NCBI GenBank assembly: GCA_934486825.1
Contig: CAKSQF010000004.1
Coordinates: 1 to 64,000 of the forward strand
Source: an uncultured Eubacteriales bacterium
GTDB lineage: Bacteria > Bacillota > Clostridia > Oscillospirales > CAG-272
Direction: 5' to 3'
Length of the DNA: 64,000 bases
Shown: positions 15,610-23,851 of the stretch, piece by piece
How the letters are laid out: every line of letters begins with the position of its first letter
Numbering within the stretch: the stretch's first letter is position 1
The notes under the pieces: generated by a model
What the model was told of the DNA's origin: nothing
Seen by the model: only the letters and a program-made list of their open reading frames with translations
Databases searched by the model: none
Program-made: the position numbers and the translations under genes

Positions 15610-16329
15610 TTATTCCTTTTCGCGTTCCTTTTTTGCACAGATGACAGCGAGCACAACGCTCACGAGCGCGACGGTTGTAAGCGCCAGCGCAATGTCTCCG
15701 GTCTGCGGAATACCGAGCGAAAACGTGTTCTGATGGGTCGGAGAATCGGTTTTTTTGCCGTACATTGTTATCTCGTTTATGCTGACGGTTCTGTCAACAC
15801 ATTCAAGCGAAAGCCTGTACTCGGTCCCCGTCAGATTACCGTTTGCAAGCGTCCATCCGCCGTCATGTCTGACGTAAAGTGTCCATATCAGTCTGCGCCC
15901 GCCGTTATCCTCATAGTTAACCGAACAATCGGTTATACTGCACTCGGTGGCTGTCGTGAAAAATATGTCAAGCGATCCGCTGAAGGTCGTTATACCGATG
16001 CGACAGCGTGTGTCCTCCGATCGGTCAAACATCAGACGTGCGCCGAGGCTGTTCGACTGAACAATTGACATCTCGCCTATTCTTACCGAGCTTACACTTA
16101 CATCAAGCGCTTCAAGTATTCCCGACGTAACGGTCGCCGACACTGCGGCAGACGCGCCCTTTTCTTCCGCGTCGCTCTGTCCTCCCTGTCCTCCCTGTCC
16201 GCTCTGACAGATAACCGGCGCAGTCGGATCAAGCCCGTCCGCCGTCACCGGAAGCACAATCGAAAAGCAGAGAAAAAGTGTCAGAACCGCAATAGCAACA
16301 TTCAACACAAATGTTTTCACATTCGTCAT
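15610..16329 (-). CDS. Sortase-anchored surface protein of unknown function (IPQTG)
   Basis: A 239-residue secreted protein: signal peptide (MTNVKTFVLNVAIAVLTLFL, cleavage near TADG), a short Gly/Gln linker (SGQGGQGGQSD), a beta-rich domain of about 150 residues, then the sortase signal IPQTG followed by a hydrophobic helix and a basic tail (KKEREKE). IPQTG is a clear LPxTG variant, so the protein is expected to be covalently attached to peptidoglycan. The start is the ATG at 16327-16329, 8-9 bases from AAGGAGG; two upstream ATG codons are badly spaced. The central domain matches nothing I recognise. Own promoter, divergent from the CapA-like gene. Confidence 0.8.
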   Translation of the reverse strand: MTNVKTFVLNVAIAVLTLFLCFSIVLPVTADGLDPTAPVICQSGQGGQGGQSDAEEKGASAAVSATVTSGILEALDVSVSSVRIGEMSIVQSNSLGARLMFDRSEDTRCRIGITTFSGSLDIFFTTATECSITDCSVNYEDNGGRRLIWTLYVRHDGGWTLANGNLTGTEYRLSLECVDRTVSINEITMYGKKTDSPTHQNTFSLGIPQTGDIALALTTVALVSVVLAVICAKKEREKE

Positions 16330-16370
16330 ATCGGGCATCCTCCTTCCGCCTTTTCGGGCAGATTTCTTCA

Positions 16371-16418
16371 CGTAGACTTCTACGCCTTTATTTTAACACA
16401 TTATTAACTAAATGTCAA
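16371..16418 (-). promoter_or_regulatory. Promoter of the IPQTG surface protein, with a leader palindrome
   Basis: Minus strand: TTGACA (16413-16418), 17 bases, TAAAAT (16390-16395). The palindrome CGTAGACTTCTACG (16371-16384) lies at the transcript start and may be an operator or hairpin. Confidence 0.65.
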
Positions 16419-16495
16419 CAATATTTACGCATTTTCATAAAAAATTTTTCAGACGCGTCCAATTGTTAAATTTTGTTATACTTTTCTTATTTTGA

Positions 16496-16524
16496 TTGAC
16501 ATTCGGCGAGTTATATACTATAAT
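16496..16524 (+). promoter_or_regulatory. Consensus promoter of the CapA/SUFU operon
   Basis: TTGACA (16496-16501), 17 bases, TATAAT (16519-16524). Confidence 0.85.
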
Positions 16525-16579
16525 CAAATCGGATCCCGGAATATATCCGGACAGTATCCCGGAAAGGAACAGGAACAAA

Positions 16580-17881
16580 ATGAAAAAACTGAAGCTGCTT
16601 GCACTGATAATGATAATCCCGATACTGCTGATATCCTGCGCTGTTGTACCCGGTGTGAATACCAACTCCGGGATTACCACAATCCCGACTTCAACAACGC
16701 GCAGAGCCGAGACGACAGCCGCATCGACAACAACCGTAACCACTGCCGTCACGACCGTGCCCATGACACCCGAACCGACTGTTCCGGATCCGGTTGAGAT
16801 CACGCTTCTTGCCGTAGGCGACAATCTGATTCACGGTCCGTTGATAAAATGCGGGCAGAATGCCGGGTTCGACACGCTTTACAAAGAGCTTGCCCCGATG
16901 ATTTCCGCCGCCGACCTTGCCATAATCAACCAGGAAACGATATTCACATACAACGAGAAGAACTATTCGGGCTATCCTCGCTTCGGCTCGCCCACTGCCG
17001 TCGGAGAAGCCGCGCTCAAAGCGGGATTTGACGTTTTTTCGACCGCGACAAATCACACTGCCGACCAGGGAGAGCAAGCCATATTCGACACTCTTGATTT
17101 CTGGTCAAAGCACCCGGAGGGAACCGCGCTCGGCATATACAAGGGCACGCTGAAATGCGGACAGGAGGAATCCGACTCTCACAAGCATACTGCGAAGTGC
17201 TACAAAAAAGGCGCGGACAGCGATGAAATTCCGGTAATCACGGTCAAGGGCGTGAGGATCGCATTTCTCAATTACACATACGGTATGAACAGAAGTCTCA
17301 CAAACTGGTGGATGGTCGATGTAATGCAGAACAACGACGCCTCAAAGGCAGCCATTGCAGAGAGGATCGAAAAGGCAAAGGAAATCAGCGATTTTGTCGT
17401 GATGTGCGCACACTGGGGATCCGAATATGTCAACACGCCGACCTCATCGGAGGTCATGTGGGCGCAGTTTTTTGCCGACTGCGGCGTTGATCTTGTGATC
17501 GGAACTCATCCGCATGTCGTTCAGCCCGTAATGGAGGTCGAAGGCAAAAACGGCAACAAAACGGTCGTATACTATTCGCTCGGCAACTTTGTCCACAACC
17601 AGAACGATTTTGCTCCCAACATCGGCGGACTTGCGAACATCACCCTTATTTCGGACGAAAACGGAGTCAGAATCAAAGAGTACAACATGGTCGGTACCAT
17701 GGTTGACTGCTACAAAAACGAAAACGGCGTACAGTGCTACACCGCTTGTCTTATCTCCGAAATGACTCCCGAACGTCTAAAAAAACATGTAAAATTCAGC
17801 AAAAAAACGGTTGAGGATTTCGAAAACGAATTTCTGAAGGCATCGACATCCTATCCGAAAACCGCAAAAGAAGCAGCCTGA
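16580..17881 (+). CDS. CapA-family lipoprotein (PGA_cap metallophosphatase fold)
   Basis: A 433-residue lipoprotein. The start is the ATG at 16580, behind GGAACAGG; upstream codons in frame are promoter sequence. The signal peptide ends in a lipobox (LLISC, Cys20). A Thr-rich linker (about 30-80) leads to the CapA domain: LLAVGDNLIHGPLI, AIINQETIF, FDVFSTATNHTADQG, VMCAHWGSEYVN, IGTHPHVVQPV and YYSLGNFVHNQ, the usual metal-site motifs. CapA proteins take part in poly-gamma-glutamate capsule synthesis or release, but most homologues outside capBCA clusters are uncharacterised, and capB/capC are absent here. Followed after 22 bases by the SUFU-domain gene, likely in one transcript. Confidence 0.88.
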   Translation: MKKLKLLALIMIIPILLISCAVVPGVNTNSGITTIPTSTTRRAETTAASTTTVTTAVTTVPMTPEPTVPDPVEITLLAVGDNLIHGPLIKCGQNAGFDTLYKELAPMISAADLAIINQETIFTYNEKNYSGYPRFGSPTAVGEAALKAGFDVFSTATNHTADQGEQAIFDTLDFWSKHPEGTALGIYKGTLKCGQEESDSHKHTAKCYKKGADSDEIPVITVKGVRIAFLNYTYGMNRSLTNWWMVDVMQNNDASKAAIAERIEKAKEISDFVVMCAHWGSEYVNTPTSSEVMWAQFFADCGVDLVIGTHPHVVQPVMEVEGKNGNKTVVYYSLGNFVHNQNDFAPNIGGLANITLISDENGVRIKEYNMVGTMVDCYKNENGVQCYTACLISEMTPERLKKHVKFSKKTVEDFENEFLKASTSYPKTAKEAA

Positions 17882-17903
17882 CACCGAAAGGAGTTCATTT
17901 CCG

Positions 17904-19055
17904 ATGAACAAAATCAACAATGCAGACAGCATCAACCCGTCAGCCGTATACTCGGTCATGCAGAAGCGGACCGTCAGCGATCACATTGAAAAGCGGTTCG
18001 GCAGAATAAGCGAAATTCACAGGGAATACGTTTCTCCGTTTGTTCATATAGATATTGCGGTCATTCCGCCTGACATTCACAGAAATTTTTACACGCTGGT
18101 CACAATCGGATGCGGCGCATTGCGGATGAAAGGTCCGAAGGAGCTTAAAAAGAACAAGCTTGACAGATTTGAGCTTCTCATGATGCTCCCGCCCGACTGG
18201 AAAATAAACAACAGAGAGGAAAAATGGTTCTGGCCCTTTCATGTTCTGCGGTCTGTCGGCAGAATTCCCGCAATCTACGACAGCTGGCTCTGCTTCGGAC
18301 ACACGGTAGACAACGGCGATCCCTTTGCCGGCAACACAAAGCTGTGTGCAACCCTGCTCACCCTTCCCTATCAGGATTACTTTACGACAGCAAACGGCAG
18401 TATCTCGGTATGTCCTCTTTCGGAAAAAGAGGATGTCAATTTTTACAATGTAACTCCGATCTACCGTGATGAGGCATTGTTCATCAAGGAATACGGATCG
18501 GGAAAGTTTATGGAGCGTTTTCGTTTCATACCTCCCGTGCTTGACGTAAAACGCGGACACGTATGCGGGCTCTCCTGCAAATACGATTTCTCGGATGTGA
18601 TCGATTCGACTCTGACACATGCTCCGAAAATACACGACAAGCTGCTGCGTATTCCCGTTGAATCCGCGGCAAATCACATAGTGATCTTTATTCTGTGGTG
18701 CATAAAGCACAACATGCTCGACGACGGCTTTTTTGCCTCGTGCGACGACCCCGAAAGGCTGTCGCACGATCTGACATATCTCAGAGACTATTTTATAAAC
18801 AGCCTTGACGGAATGTTTCTCGCCTCGCATCTTACGGAGGAAGCTCTCGGATTCGTCCTTTATTATTACAACTTCAACGAGGACCGCTATCCGTCCGACG
18901 TTGACCGCTGTGCAAATGAATTTTTCGGCGACCGAAAGTACAACTCTCCCGAGTTCTGCAACGAGGGCTACCTGTTTGCACCGTTTGACGCCGAATACGC
19001 CGCGCGCATTTTCGGATATATAGACAAAGCCTACGAAAGCTATACCTCCCCGTGA
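17904..19055 (+). CDS. SUFU (suppressor of fused) domain protein
   Basis: A 383-residue soluble protein, ATG behind AAAGGAG. The SUFU fold is recognisable in residues 30-200: HREYVSPFVHIDIAVIPPD, NFYTLVTIGCGALRMKGP, RFELLMMLPPDW, and PFAGNTKLCATLLTLPYQ. Bacterial SUFU-domain proteins often act as immunity proteins in polymorphic toxin systems or have unknown housekeeping roles. No toxin gene lies nearby, so an immunity role is only a possibility. The C-terminal 150 residues are charged and without recognised motifs. It sits 22 bases behind the CapA-like gene and ends in a terminator, so the two probably form an operon. Confidence 0.8.
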   Translation: MNKINNADSINPSAVYSVMQKRTVSDHIEKRFGRISEIHREYVSPFVHIDIAVIPPDIHRNFYTLVTIGCGALRMKGPKELKKNKLDRFELLMMLPPDWKINNREEKWFWPFHVLRSVGRIPAIYDSWLCFGHTVDNGDPFAGNTKLCATLLTLPYQDYFTTANGSISVCPLSEKEDVNFYNVTPIYRDEALFIKEYGSGKFMERFRFIPPVLDVKRGHVCGLSCKYDFSDVIDSTLTHAPKIHDKLLRIPVESAANHIVIFILWCIKHNMLDDGFFASCDDPERLSHDLTYLRDYFINSLDGMFLASHLTEEALGFVLYYYNFNEDRYPSDVDRCANEFFGDRKYNSPEFCNEGYLFAPFDAEYAARIFGYIDKAYESYTSP

Positions 19056-19092
19056 ATTATCTGCCGACGCTCCGGCAACAATAGTATTGACG

Positions 19093-19125
19093 AAAAATCC
19101 CGTGCGAAATCGCCGGGATTTTTTC
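19093..19125 (+). terminator. Terminator after the SUFU gene
   Basis: AAAAATCCCG pairs with CGGGATTTTT around an 11-base loop and is followed by T residues. Confidence 0.85.
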
Positions 19126-19183
19126 GGAATTATTCGCAGTCATCTGATTACGTAAAAAAATCAAAAAAATATTTCAAAAACTA

Positions 19184-19212
19184 TTGCAATTTGATTCGAT
19201 CTGTGTTAGAAT
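19184..19212 (+). promoter_or_regulatory. Promoter of the P-type ATPase gene
   Basis: TTGCAA (19184-19189), 17 bases, TAGAAT (19207-19212). Confidence 0.6.
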
Positions 19213-19260
19213 ATCGGAAACAGAAATCGGGAGTCCCCCGTCGAAAGGATTTGATAACAT

Positions 19261-21885
19261 ATGTCACCTTACACAGCCGACACAGCCGAGCTGCTGAAGT
19301 TTCTCGAAACCGACGGCAAGAACGGTCTTGATCCGAAAAAGCTTGAAGAATTAAGGCAGAAGTACGGTCCGAACCGCCTTCGCGAAAAGAAAAGAAAGTC
19401 GATGCTTTCAAGATTCATCGATCAGTTCAAGGATGTAATGATACTGATTCTGATTGCCGCGGCTGTTATATCATTTACGGTAGCCTGCGTTGAAGGAGAT
19501 CCGAAGGGATTCATCGAACCGTTGCTCATTCTCGCAATCGTCATTGTAAATGCAATAATAGGCATGCTCCAGGAAAGCAAGGCGGAAAAAGCACTTGAGG
19601 CGCTCAAAAATCTGTCCGCCCCTCATGCGCGGGTCATACGCGGCGGCATTGAAGCGGTTATTGACGCTTCCGATCTGCTTCCCGGTGACCTTATCCGGCT
19701 TGAGGCGGGAGATTTCATTCCCGCCGACGCACGTCTGATTGCCACGTCCGCACTTAAATGCGAGGAATCGGCTCTTACCGGCGAATCGGTCCCGAGTGAA
19801 AAGGACGCCTCTGCCGAGGTCGAAGAGAACGCGCCGCTCGGCGACAGAACAAACATGGTATTCTCCGGCTGTTCGGTAAGCTATGGCAGCGGACTTGCCG
19901 TCGTTTGCGCTACCGGCATGAACACCGAAATGGGCAAAATCGCAGGTCTTCTCGAATCTGCCGACGACGGTCCGACACCGCTCCAGCAGAAGCTCGCGTC
20001 TATGGGAAAATATCTCGGGTTCGTCGCGCTCGTCGCATGCGCCGTGATCTTTATAATCGGTCTTGCAAGCGGCATCAATGCGATTGAAATATTCATGACT
20101 GCGGTATCGCTTGCTGTATCGGCAATACCCGAAGGTCTTCCCGCGATAGTCACCATCGTTCTTTCGATCGGCGTACAGCGTCTGGTAAAGAAAAACGCGA
20201 TCATCCGCAGGCTCCCGGCAGTTGAAACGCTCGGTTCCGCGTCGGTTATCTGTTCGGACAAAACCGGAACTCTTACCCAGAACCGCATGACGCTTGTCAA
20301 AGCATACACCCCGGGTGACGGTCTCTGCGACATCGGAGCGGGCAAGGTAACCGACGGATCGGCAACAGAAAAGCTTCTTATGTACGGCATGCTCTGCTGT
20401 GACGGAACCGTAATATACAACGAAAGCGGCAAGGAGGAGCACATCGGCGATCCAACCGAAACCGCCATCGTTGCCGCCGCGCACACTGCGGGAACAGATA
20501 TCGAAAAGGCAAAAGCGGAACATCCGAGGCTGTTTTCACTGCCCTTTGACTCCGACCGGAAGCTGATGAGCGTTGTCTGCGAAGCGGAGGGTAAAAAGAT
20601 TCTGATTGTCAAAGGTGCCTTTGACGTTATGCTCTCGCGCTGTGCAGGCAGTGAAGCGGCGGACGCCGCCCGCTACTGCGATGAAATGAGCAGAGCGGCA
20701 CTGCGTGTTCTTGCGGTCGCATACAAGGAAATCGACACCGTACCGACCAATCCCAAGCCGGAGGAACTTGAAAACGGGCTGACCTTCATGGGGCTTGTCG
20801 GCATGATTGACCCGCCGCGTCCCGAAGCCAAAGCCGCAGTTGCGGTCTGCCGCCGTGCGGGAATCAAACCGGTAATGATAACAGGCGACCATGTCGTAAC
20901 CGCGTCAGCGATCGCCGCCGAACTCGGAATACTCGAAAAAGGCGACCTTGCCATAACCGGTGCCGAGCTTGATGCAATGACCGACTCCGAGCTTGACGGC
21001 AAAATCGACAGAATATCGGTTTATGCAAGGGTTTCGCCCGAAAACAAAATCCGTATAGTACGTGCATGGCAACGCCGGGGGCAGGTTGTATCAATGACAG
21101 GTGACGGTGTAAACGACGCACCTGCGCTCAAAGCGGCAGACATCGGGTGCGCAATGGGGATCACCGGCACCGACGTTGCAAAGGGTGCCGCCGACATGAC
21201 GCTGACCGACGACAACTTTGCCACGATAGTCGATGCGGTAAGGGAAGGTCGCGGTATATACGCAAACATCAAAAAGGTTGTCGGATTTCTGCTCGGCACC
21301 AACATCGGCGAAGTAATTACGGTTTTCGTCGCAATGCTCCTCTGGCACAAAACTCCGCTTCTTTCGATGCAGCTTCTCTGGATAAACCTTGTAACCGACG
21401 GCTTGCCCGCAGTTGCGCTCGGAATGGAGGCGGTCGAATCGGACGTTATGAACTCGAAACCCAAGCCGAAAAACGAAGGCATATTTGCACACGGATTCGG
21501 TCTGCGCATCATTCTTCAGGGAGTGATGTTCGGTGCGCTTTCTCTTGCGGCATATGTAATCGGCGAAAGAATGACAGGCAGCGAAAGCGGCGGTCAGACG
21601 CTTGCTTTCATGGTTCTTGCTCTTTCCCAGATTGTCCAGAGCTACAACATGCGTTCGGAACATTCCCTCTTCAGAATCGGATTCTTCGGGAACAGAATAC
21701 TGAACAAAGCCGCGGCTGTCTCGGTCGCCCTGATGGCAATTGTGCTTTTCACTCCGGTATCCTCTCTGTTCGGACTGATTATTCTTCCGTGGTATCTCTA
21801 CCTTATCGGACTCGGGCTGATAATCGTTCCCTTCATCGTAATGGAAATTTCGAAAGCCGTCGGACTTATAAAACATCAGCACTGA
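19261..21885 (+). CDS. Calcium-type cation-translocating P-type ATPase (P2 class)
   Basis: An 874-residue ATP-driven cation pump of full family length. Visible parts in order: N-terminal cation-ATPase domain (ELLKFLETDGKNGLDPKKLE), actuator domain with LTGESVPSEK, the helix-4 ion-site motif IPEGLPAIV, the phosphorylation site CSDKTGTLTQNRM (Asp333), nucleotide-binding domain with KGAFDVML, hinge TGDGVNDAPALKAADIG, and C-terminal helices with INLVTDGLPAVALGME. The PEGLP and NLVTDGLPA motifs fit SERCA/PMR1-like Ca2+ or Ca2+/Mn2+ exporters. Start ATG behind GAAAGGATTTG. Monocistronic, with its own promoter and a GC-rich terminator. Confidence 0.93.
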   Translation: MSPYTADTAELLKFLETDGKNGLDPKKLEELRQKYGPNRLREKKRKSMLSRFIDQFKDVMILILIAAAVISFTVACVEGDPKGFIEPLLILAIVIVNAIIGMLQESKAEKALEALKNLSAPHARVIRGGIEAVIDASDLLPGDLIRLEAGDFIPADARLIATSALKCEESALTGESVPSEKDASAEVEENAPLGDRTNMVFSGCSVSYGSGLAVVCATGMNTEMGKIAGLLESADDGPTPLQQKLASMGKYLGFVALVACAVIFIIGLASGINAIEIFMTAVSLAVSAIPEGLPAIVTIVLSIGVQRLVKKNAIIRRLPAVETLGSASVICSDKTGTLTQNRMTLVKAYTPGDGLCDIGAGKVTDGSATEKLLMYGMLCCDGTVIYNESGKEEHIGDPTETAIVAAAHTAGTDIEKAKAEHPRLFSLPFDSDRKLMSVVCEAEGKKILIVKGAFDVMLSRCAGSEAADAARYCDEMSRAALRVLAVAYKEIDTVPTNPKPEELENGLTFMGLVGMIDPPRPEAKAAVAVCRRAGIKPVMITGDHVVTASAIAAELGILEKGDLAITGAELDAMTDSELDGKIDRISVYARVSPENKIRIVRAWQRRGQVVSMTGDGVNDAPALKAADIGCAMGITGTDVAKGAADMTLTDDNFATIVDAVREGRGIYANIKKVVGFLLGTNIGEVITVFVAMLLWHKTPLLSMQLLWINLVTDGLPAVALGMEAVESDVMNSKPKPKNEGIFAHGFGLRIILQGVMFGALSLAAYVIGERMTGSESGGQTLAFMVLALSQIVQSYNMRSEHSLFRIGFFGNRILNKAAAVSVALMAIVLFTPVSSLFGLIILPWYLYLIGLGLIIVPFIVMEISKAVGLIKHQH

Positions 21886-21894
21886 TGCACACAA

Positions 21895-21927
21895 GCCGCC
21901 CGCAAAAAATGCGGGCGGCTCTTTTCA
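21895..21927 (+). terminator. Terminator after the P-type ATPase
   Basis: AGCCGCCCGCA pairs with TGCGGGCGGCT; CTTTT follows. Confidence 0.85.
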
Positions 21928-21931
21928 CCCC

Positions 21932-21960
21932 TTGATTTCGGACGGAAAAAGGAGTATAAT
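21932..21960 (+). promoter_or_regulatory. Promoter of the aminotransferase gene
   Basis: TTGATT (21932-21937), 17 bases, TATAAT (21955-21960). Confidence 0.7.
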
Positions 21961-21986
21961 TAAAAAAAACGCAAAGTGGTGATCTT

Positions 21987-23183
21987 ATGTACAACAAACG
22001 CATGTATTCGCTGGGAAGTTCCGGCTCGGTAATACGCGAAATATTCGAATACGGCAGAAAACGGCGGGCGGAGATCGGAGACGACATGGTATTTGATTTT
22101 TCGCTGGGCAACCCGTCGGTTCCCGCACCCGACGAGATAAACAAAGCAATAAAGGAAATCGTCGATTCCTCCGACCCGGTTGCGCTTCACGGCTACACGA
22201 CCGCAAGGGGTGACGTCGATGCGAGAGCGGCGATCGCCGACGATCTGAACCGACGTTTTCATACCGATTTCGGTCCGGATGAACTGTTTCTGACTATGGG
22301 CGCCGCCGCGTCGCTGTCCGCGGTTCTGCACGGATTATGTGAACCCGACGACGAATTTATCGTCATTTCTCCGTTTTTCCCCGAATACAGGGTCTTTATC
22401 GAATCGGCGGGCGGAAAACTTGTCGATGTACCTGCCGACCGCGCAAACTCGTTTGCTCCCGACATACGCGCGATAGACAGGGCAATAAACGAACACACGA
22501 AGGCGGTAATTATAAACTCGCCGAACAATCCGACCGGAAAAGTATACGGCAAAGGTGAAATCACCGCCCTGTCGGAACTGCTGAAACGCCGCTCCGAGGG
22601 ACGTGACCCGATATTTCTTATCTCGGACGAGCCGTACCGCGAGCTGATCTACACGGACGTCGGATACCCGTTTGTCACCGATTACTACAACAACAGCATA
22701 ATATGCTATTCGTACAGCAAATCGCTTTCCCTTGCCGGGGAACGCATCGGTTATGTTCTTGTTCCGTCAAAACTGACCTGCCACGACGGGGTATATGCGG
22801 CTGTTGCCGGAGCGGCGAGAGCGCTCGGGTATGTCTGTGCGCCGTCGCTCTTTCAGCATGTCATTGCAAGGTGCGCCGGATGCATCTCCGACATAAGTAT
22901 TTACGACAGGAACAGGAAGCTTCTTTACGGCAGGCTGACGGAGCTCGGCTTTGAATGCGTCTATCCGGACGGAGCGTTTTATCTGTTTATGAAGTCACCG
23001 ATCGACGATGAGAAGCTATTCTGCGAAATTGCAAAGAAGCACGAGCTGTTGCTTGTGCCTGCGGGCAGCTTCGGTGCCCCCGGATATGTACGTATCTCTT
23101 ACTGCGTACCCTCCGAAACCGTCGAAAAATCACTTCCCGCCTTTTCGGCACTTGCAAGCGAAGTCTTTATTAACCGTTTATGA
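21987..23183 (+). CDS. Class I/II PLP-dependent aminotransferase
   Basis: A 398-residue aminotransferase of the fold-type I aspartate aminotransferase superfamily. Visible motifs: FSLGNPSVPAPDEI near the N-terminus, MGAAASLSAVLHGLC (cofactor phosphate region), INSPNNPTGKVY (Asn contacting PLP), ISDEPYREL (Asp and Tyr contacting PLP) and SYSKSLSLAGERIGY with the Schiff-base lysine. Many clostridial homologues of this subgroup are annotated only as pyridoxal-phosphate-dependent aminotransferase; the amino acid used cannot be inferred. The gene has its own promoter and is followed by mscL under a separate promoter. Confidence 0.92.
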   Translation: MYNKRMYSLGSSGSVIREIFEYGRKRRAEIGDDMVFDFSLGNPSVPAPDEINKAIKEIVDSSDPVALHGYTTARGDVDARAAIADDLNRRFHTDFGPDELFLTMGAAASLSAVLHGLCEPDDEFIVISPFFPEYRVFIESAGGKLVDVPADRANSFAPDIRAIDRAINEHTKAVIINSPNNPTGKVYGKGEITALSELLKRRSEGRDPIFLISDEPYRELIYTDVGYPFVTDYYNNSIICYSYSKSLSLAGERIGYVLVPSKLTCHDGVYAAVAGAARALGYVCAPSLFQHVIARCAGCISDISIYDRNRKLLYGRLTELGFECVYPDGAFYLFMKSPIDDEKLFCEIAKKHELLLVPAGSFGAPGYVRISYCVPSETVEKSLPAFSALASEVFINRL

Positions 23184-23202
23184 TGAAAAATGTCGGATTA
23201 TA

Positions 23203-23231
23203 TTGACAAAAGCCGACATGAGTGATAAAAT
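23203..23231 (+). promoter_or_regulatory. Promoter of mscL
   Basis: TTGACA (23203-23208), 17 bases, TAAAAT (23226-23231). Confidence 0.8.
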
Positions 23232-23262
23232 AGTCGCATAAAATAACAGAAAGGGTCTGCAT

Positions 23263-23763
23263 ATGAAAAAGTTCTTTAAAGAATTCCGCGACTTTATCAA
23301 CAAAGGCAATGTAATTGATATGGCTGTGGCGGTCATAATCGGTGCTGCTTTTTCTCCCATAGTCAATGCACTTGTCAACAACATCATCATGCCTGTCATC
23401 GGCAAGCTCGTAGGCAACTATGATTTTTCCGAGCTGAAAACCGTTCTCACCGAAGCGGTACCCGCAGTGCTTGACGAAGCCGGCAATGTGGTTACTCCCG
23501 CAGTTGCCGAGGTTTCGATCGGCTGGGGCGTACTTATCGGTGCCGTTCTCAATTTCCTCATCGTCTCGCTTTGCATATTCATAATGCTCAAGGTTGTACT
23601 TGCCGCAAAAAACAGCGGAGAGAAGCTTATTAGGCACGGCAAGCACAAAGAGGAAGAAGCTCCCGCAGAGCCCGAGGCTCCCGCTGAACCCGTTGAAACA
23701 GATCTCGATGTCCTCCGCGAAATACGCGACATGCTCAAAGAACAGAATCCGAAAGACAACTGA
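23263..23763 (+). CDS. mscL: Large-conductance mechanosensitive channel
   Basis: A 166-residue channel that opens under membrane tension to release solutes during hypo-osmotic shock. The family N-terminus is clear: KKFFKEFRDFINKGNVIDMA, then helix 1 VAVIIGAAFSPIVNALVNNI. The second helix is GVLIGAVLNFLIVSLCIFIM. The C-terminal helix bundle (LDVLREIRDMLKEQ) is preceded by an acidic proline repeat (EAPAEPEAPAEPVE), a little longer than in most relatives. Its own promoter precedes it and a strong bidirectional terminator follows. Confidence 0.97.
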   Translation: MKKFFKEFRDFINKGNVIDMAVAVIIGAAFSPIVNALVNNIIMPVIGKLVGNYDFSELKTVLTEAVPAVLDEAGNVVTPAVAEVSIGWGVLIGAVLNFLIVSLCIFIMLKVVLAAKNSGEKLIRHGKHKEEEAPAEPEAPAEPVETDLDVLREIRDMLKEQNPKDN

Positions 23764-23794
23764 AATACATATTTCCGACTTGTTACGGACACAG

Positions 23795-23845
23795 CAAACG
23801 AAAAACGACAGAGAATTGTTTTCTCTGCCGTTTTTCGTTTTTATC
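23795..23845. terminator. Bidirectional terminator after mscL
   Basis: A long stem (AAACGAAAAACG..CAGAGAA with TTCTCTG..CGTTTTTCGTTT) with T runs in both directions. It ends mscL on plus and the membrane-anchored gene on minus. Confidence 0.88.
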
Positions 23846-23851
23846 GTTTTT

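Noticed and set aside
16496..18830. Antisense frames opposite CapA and SUFU genes (up to 296 codons)
   Set aside because: They show no motifs or ribosome sites and lie opposite genes with clear family features.
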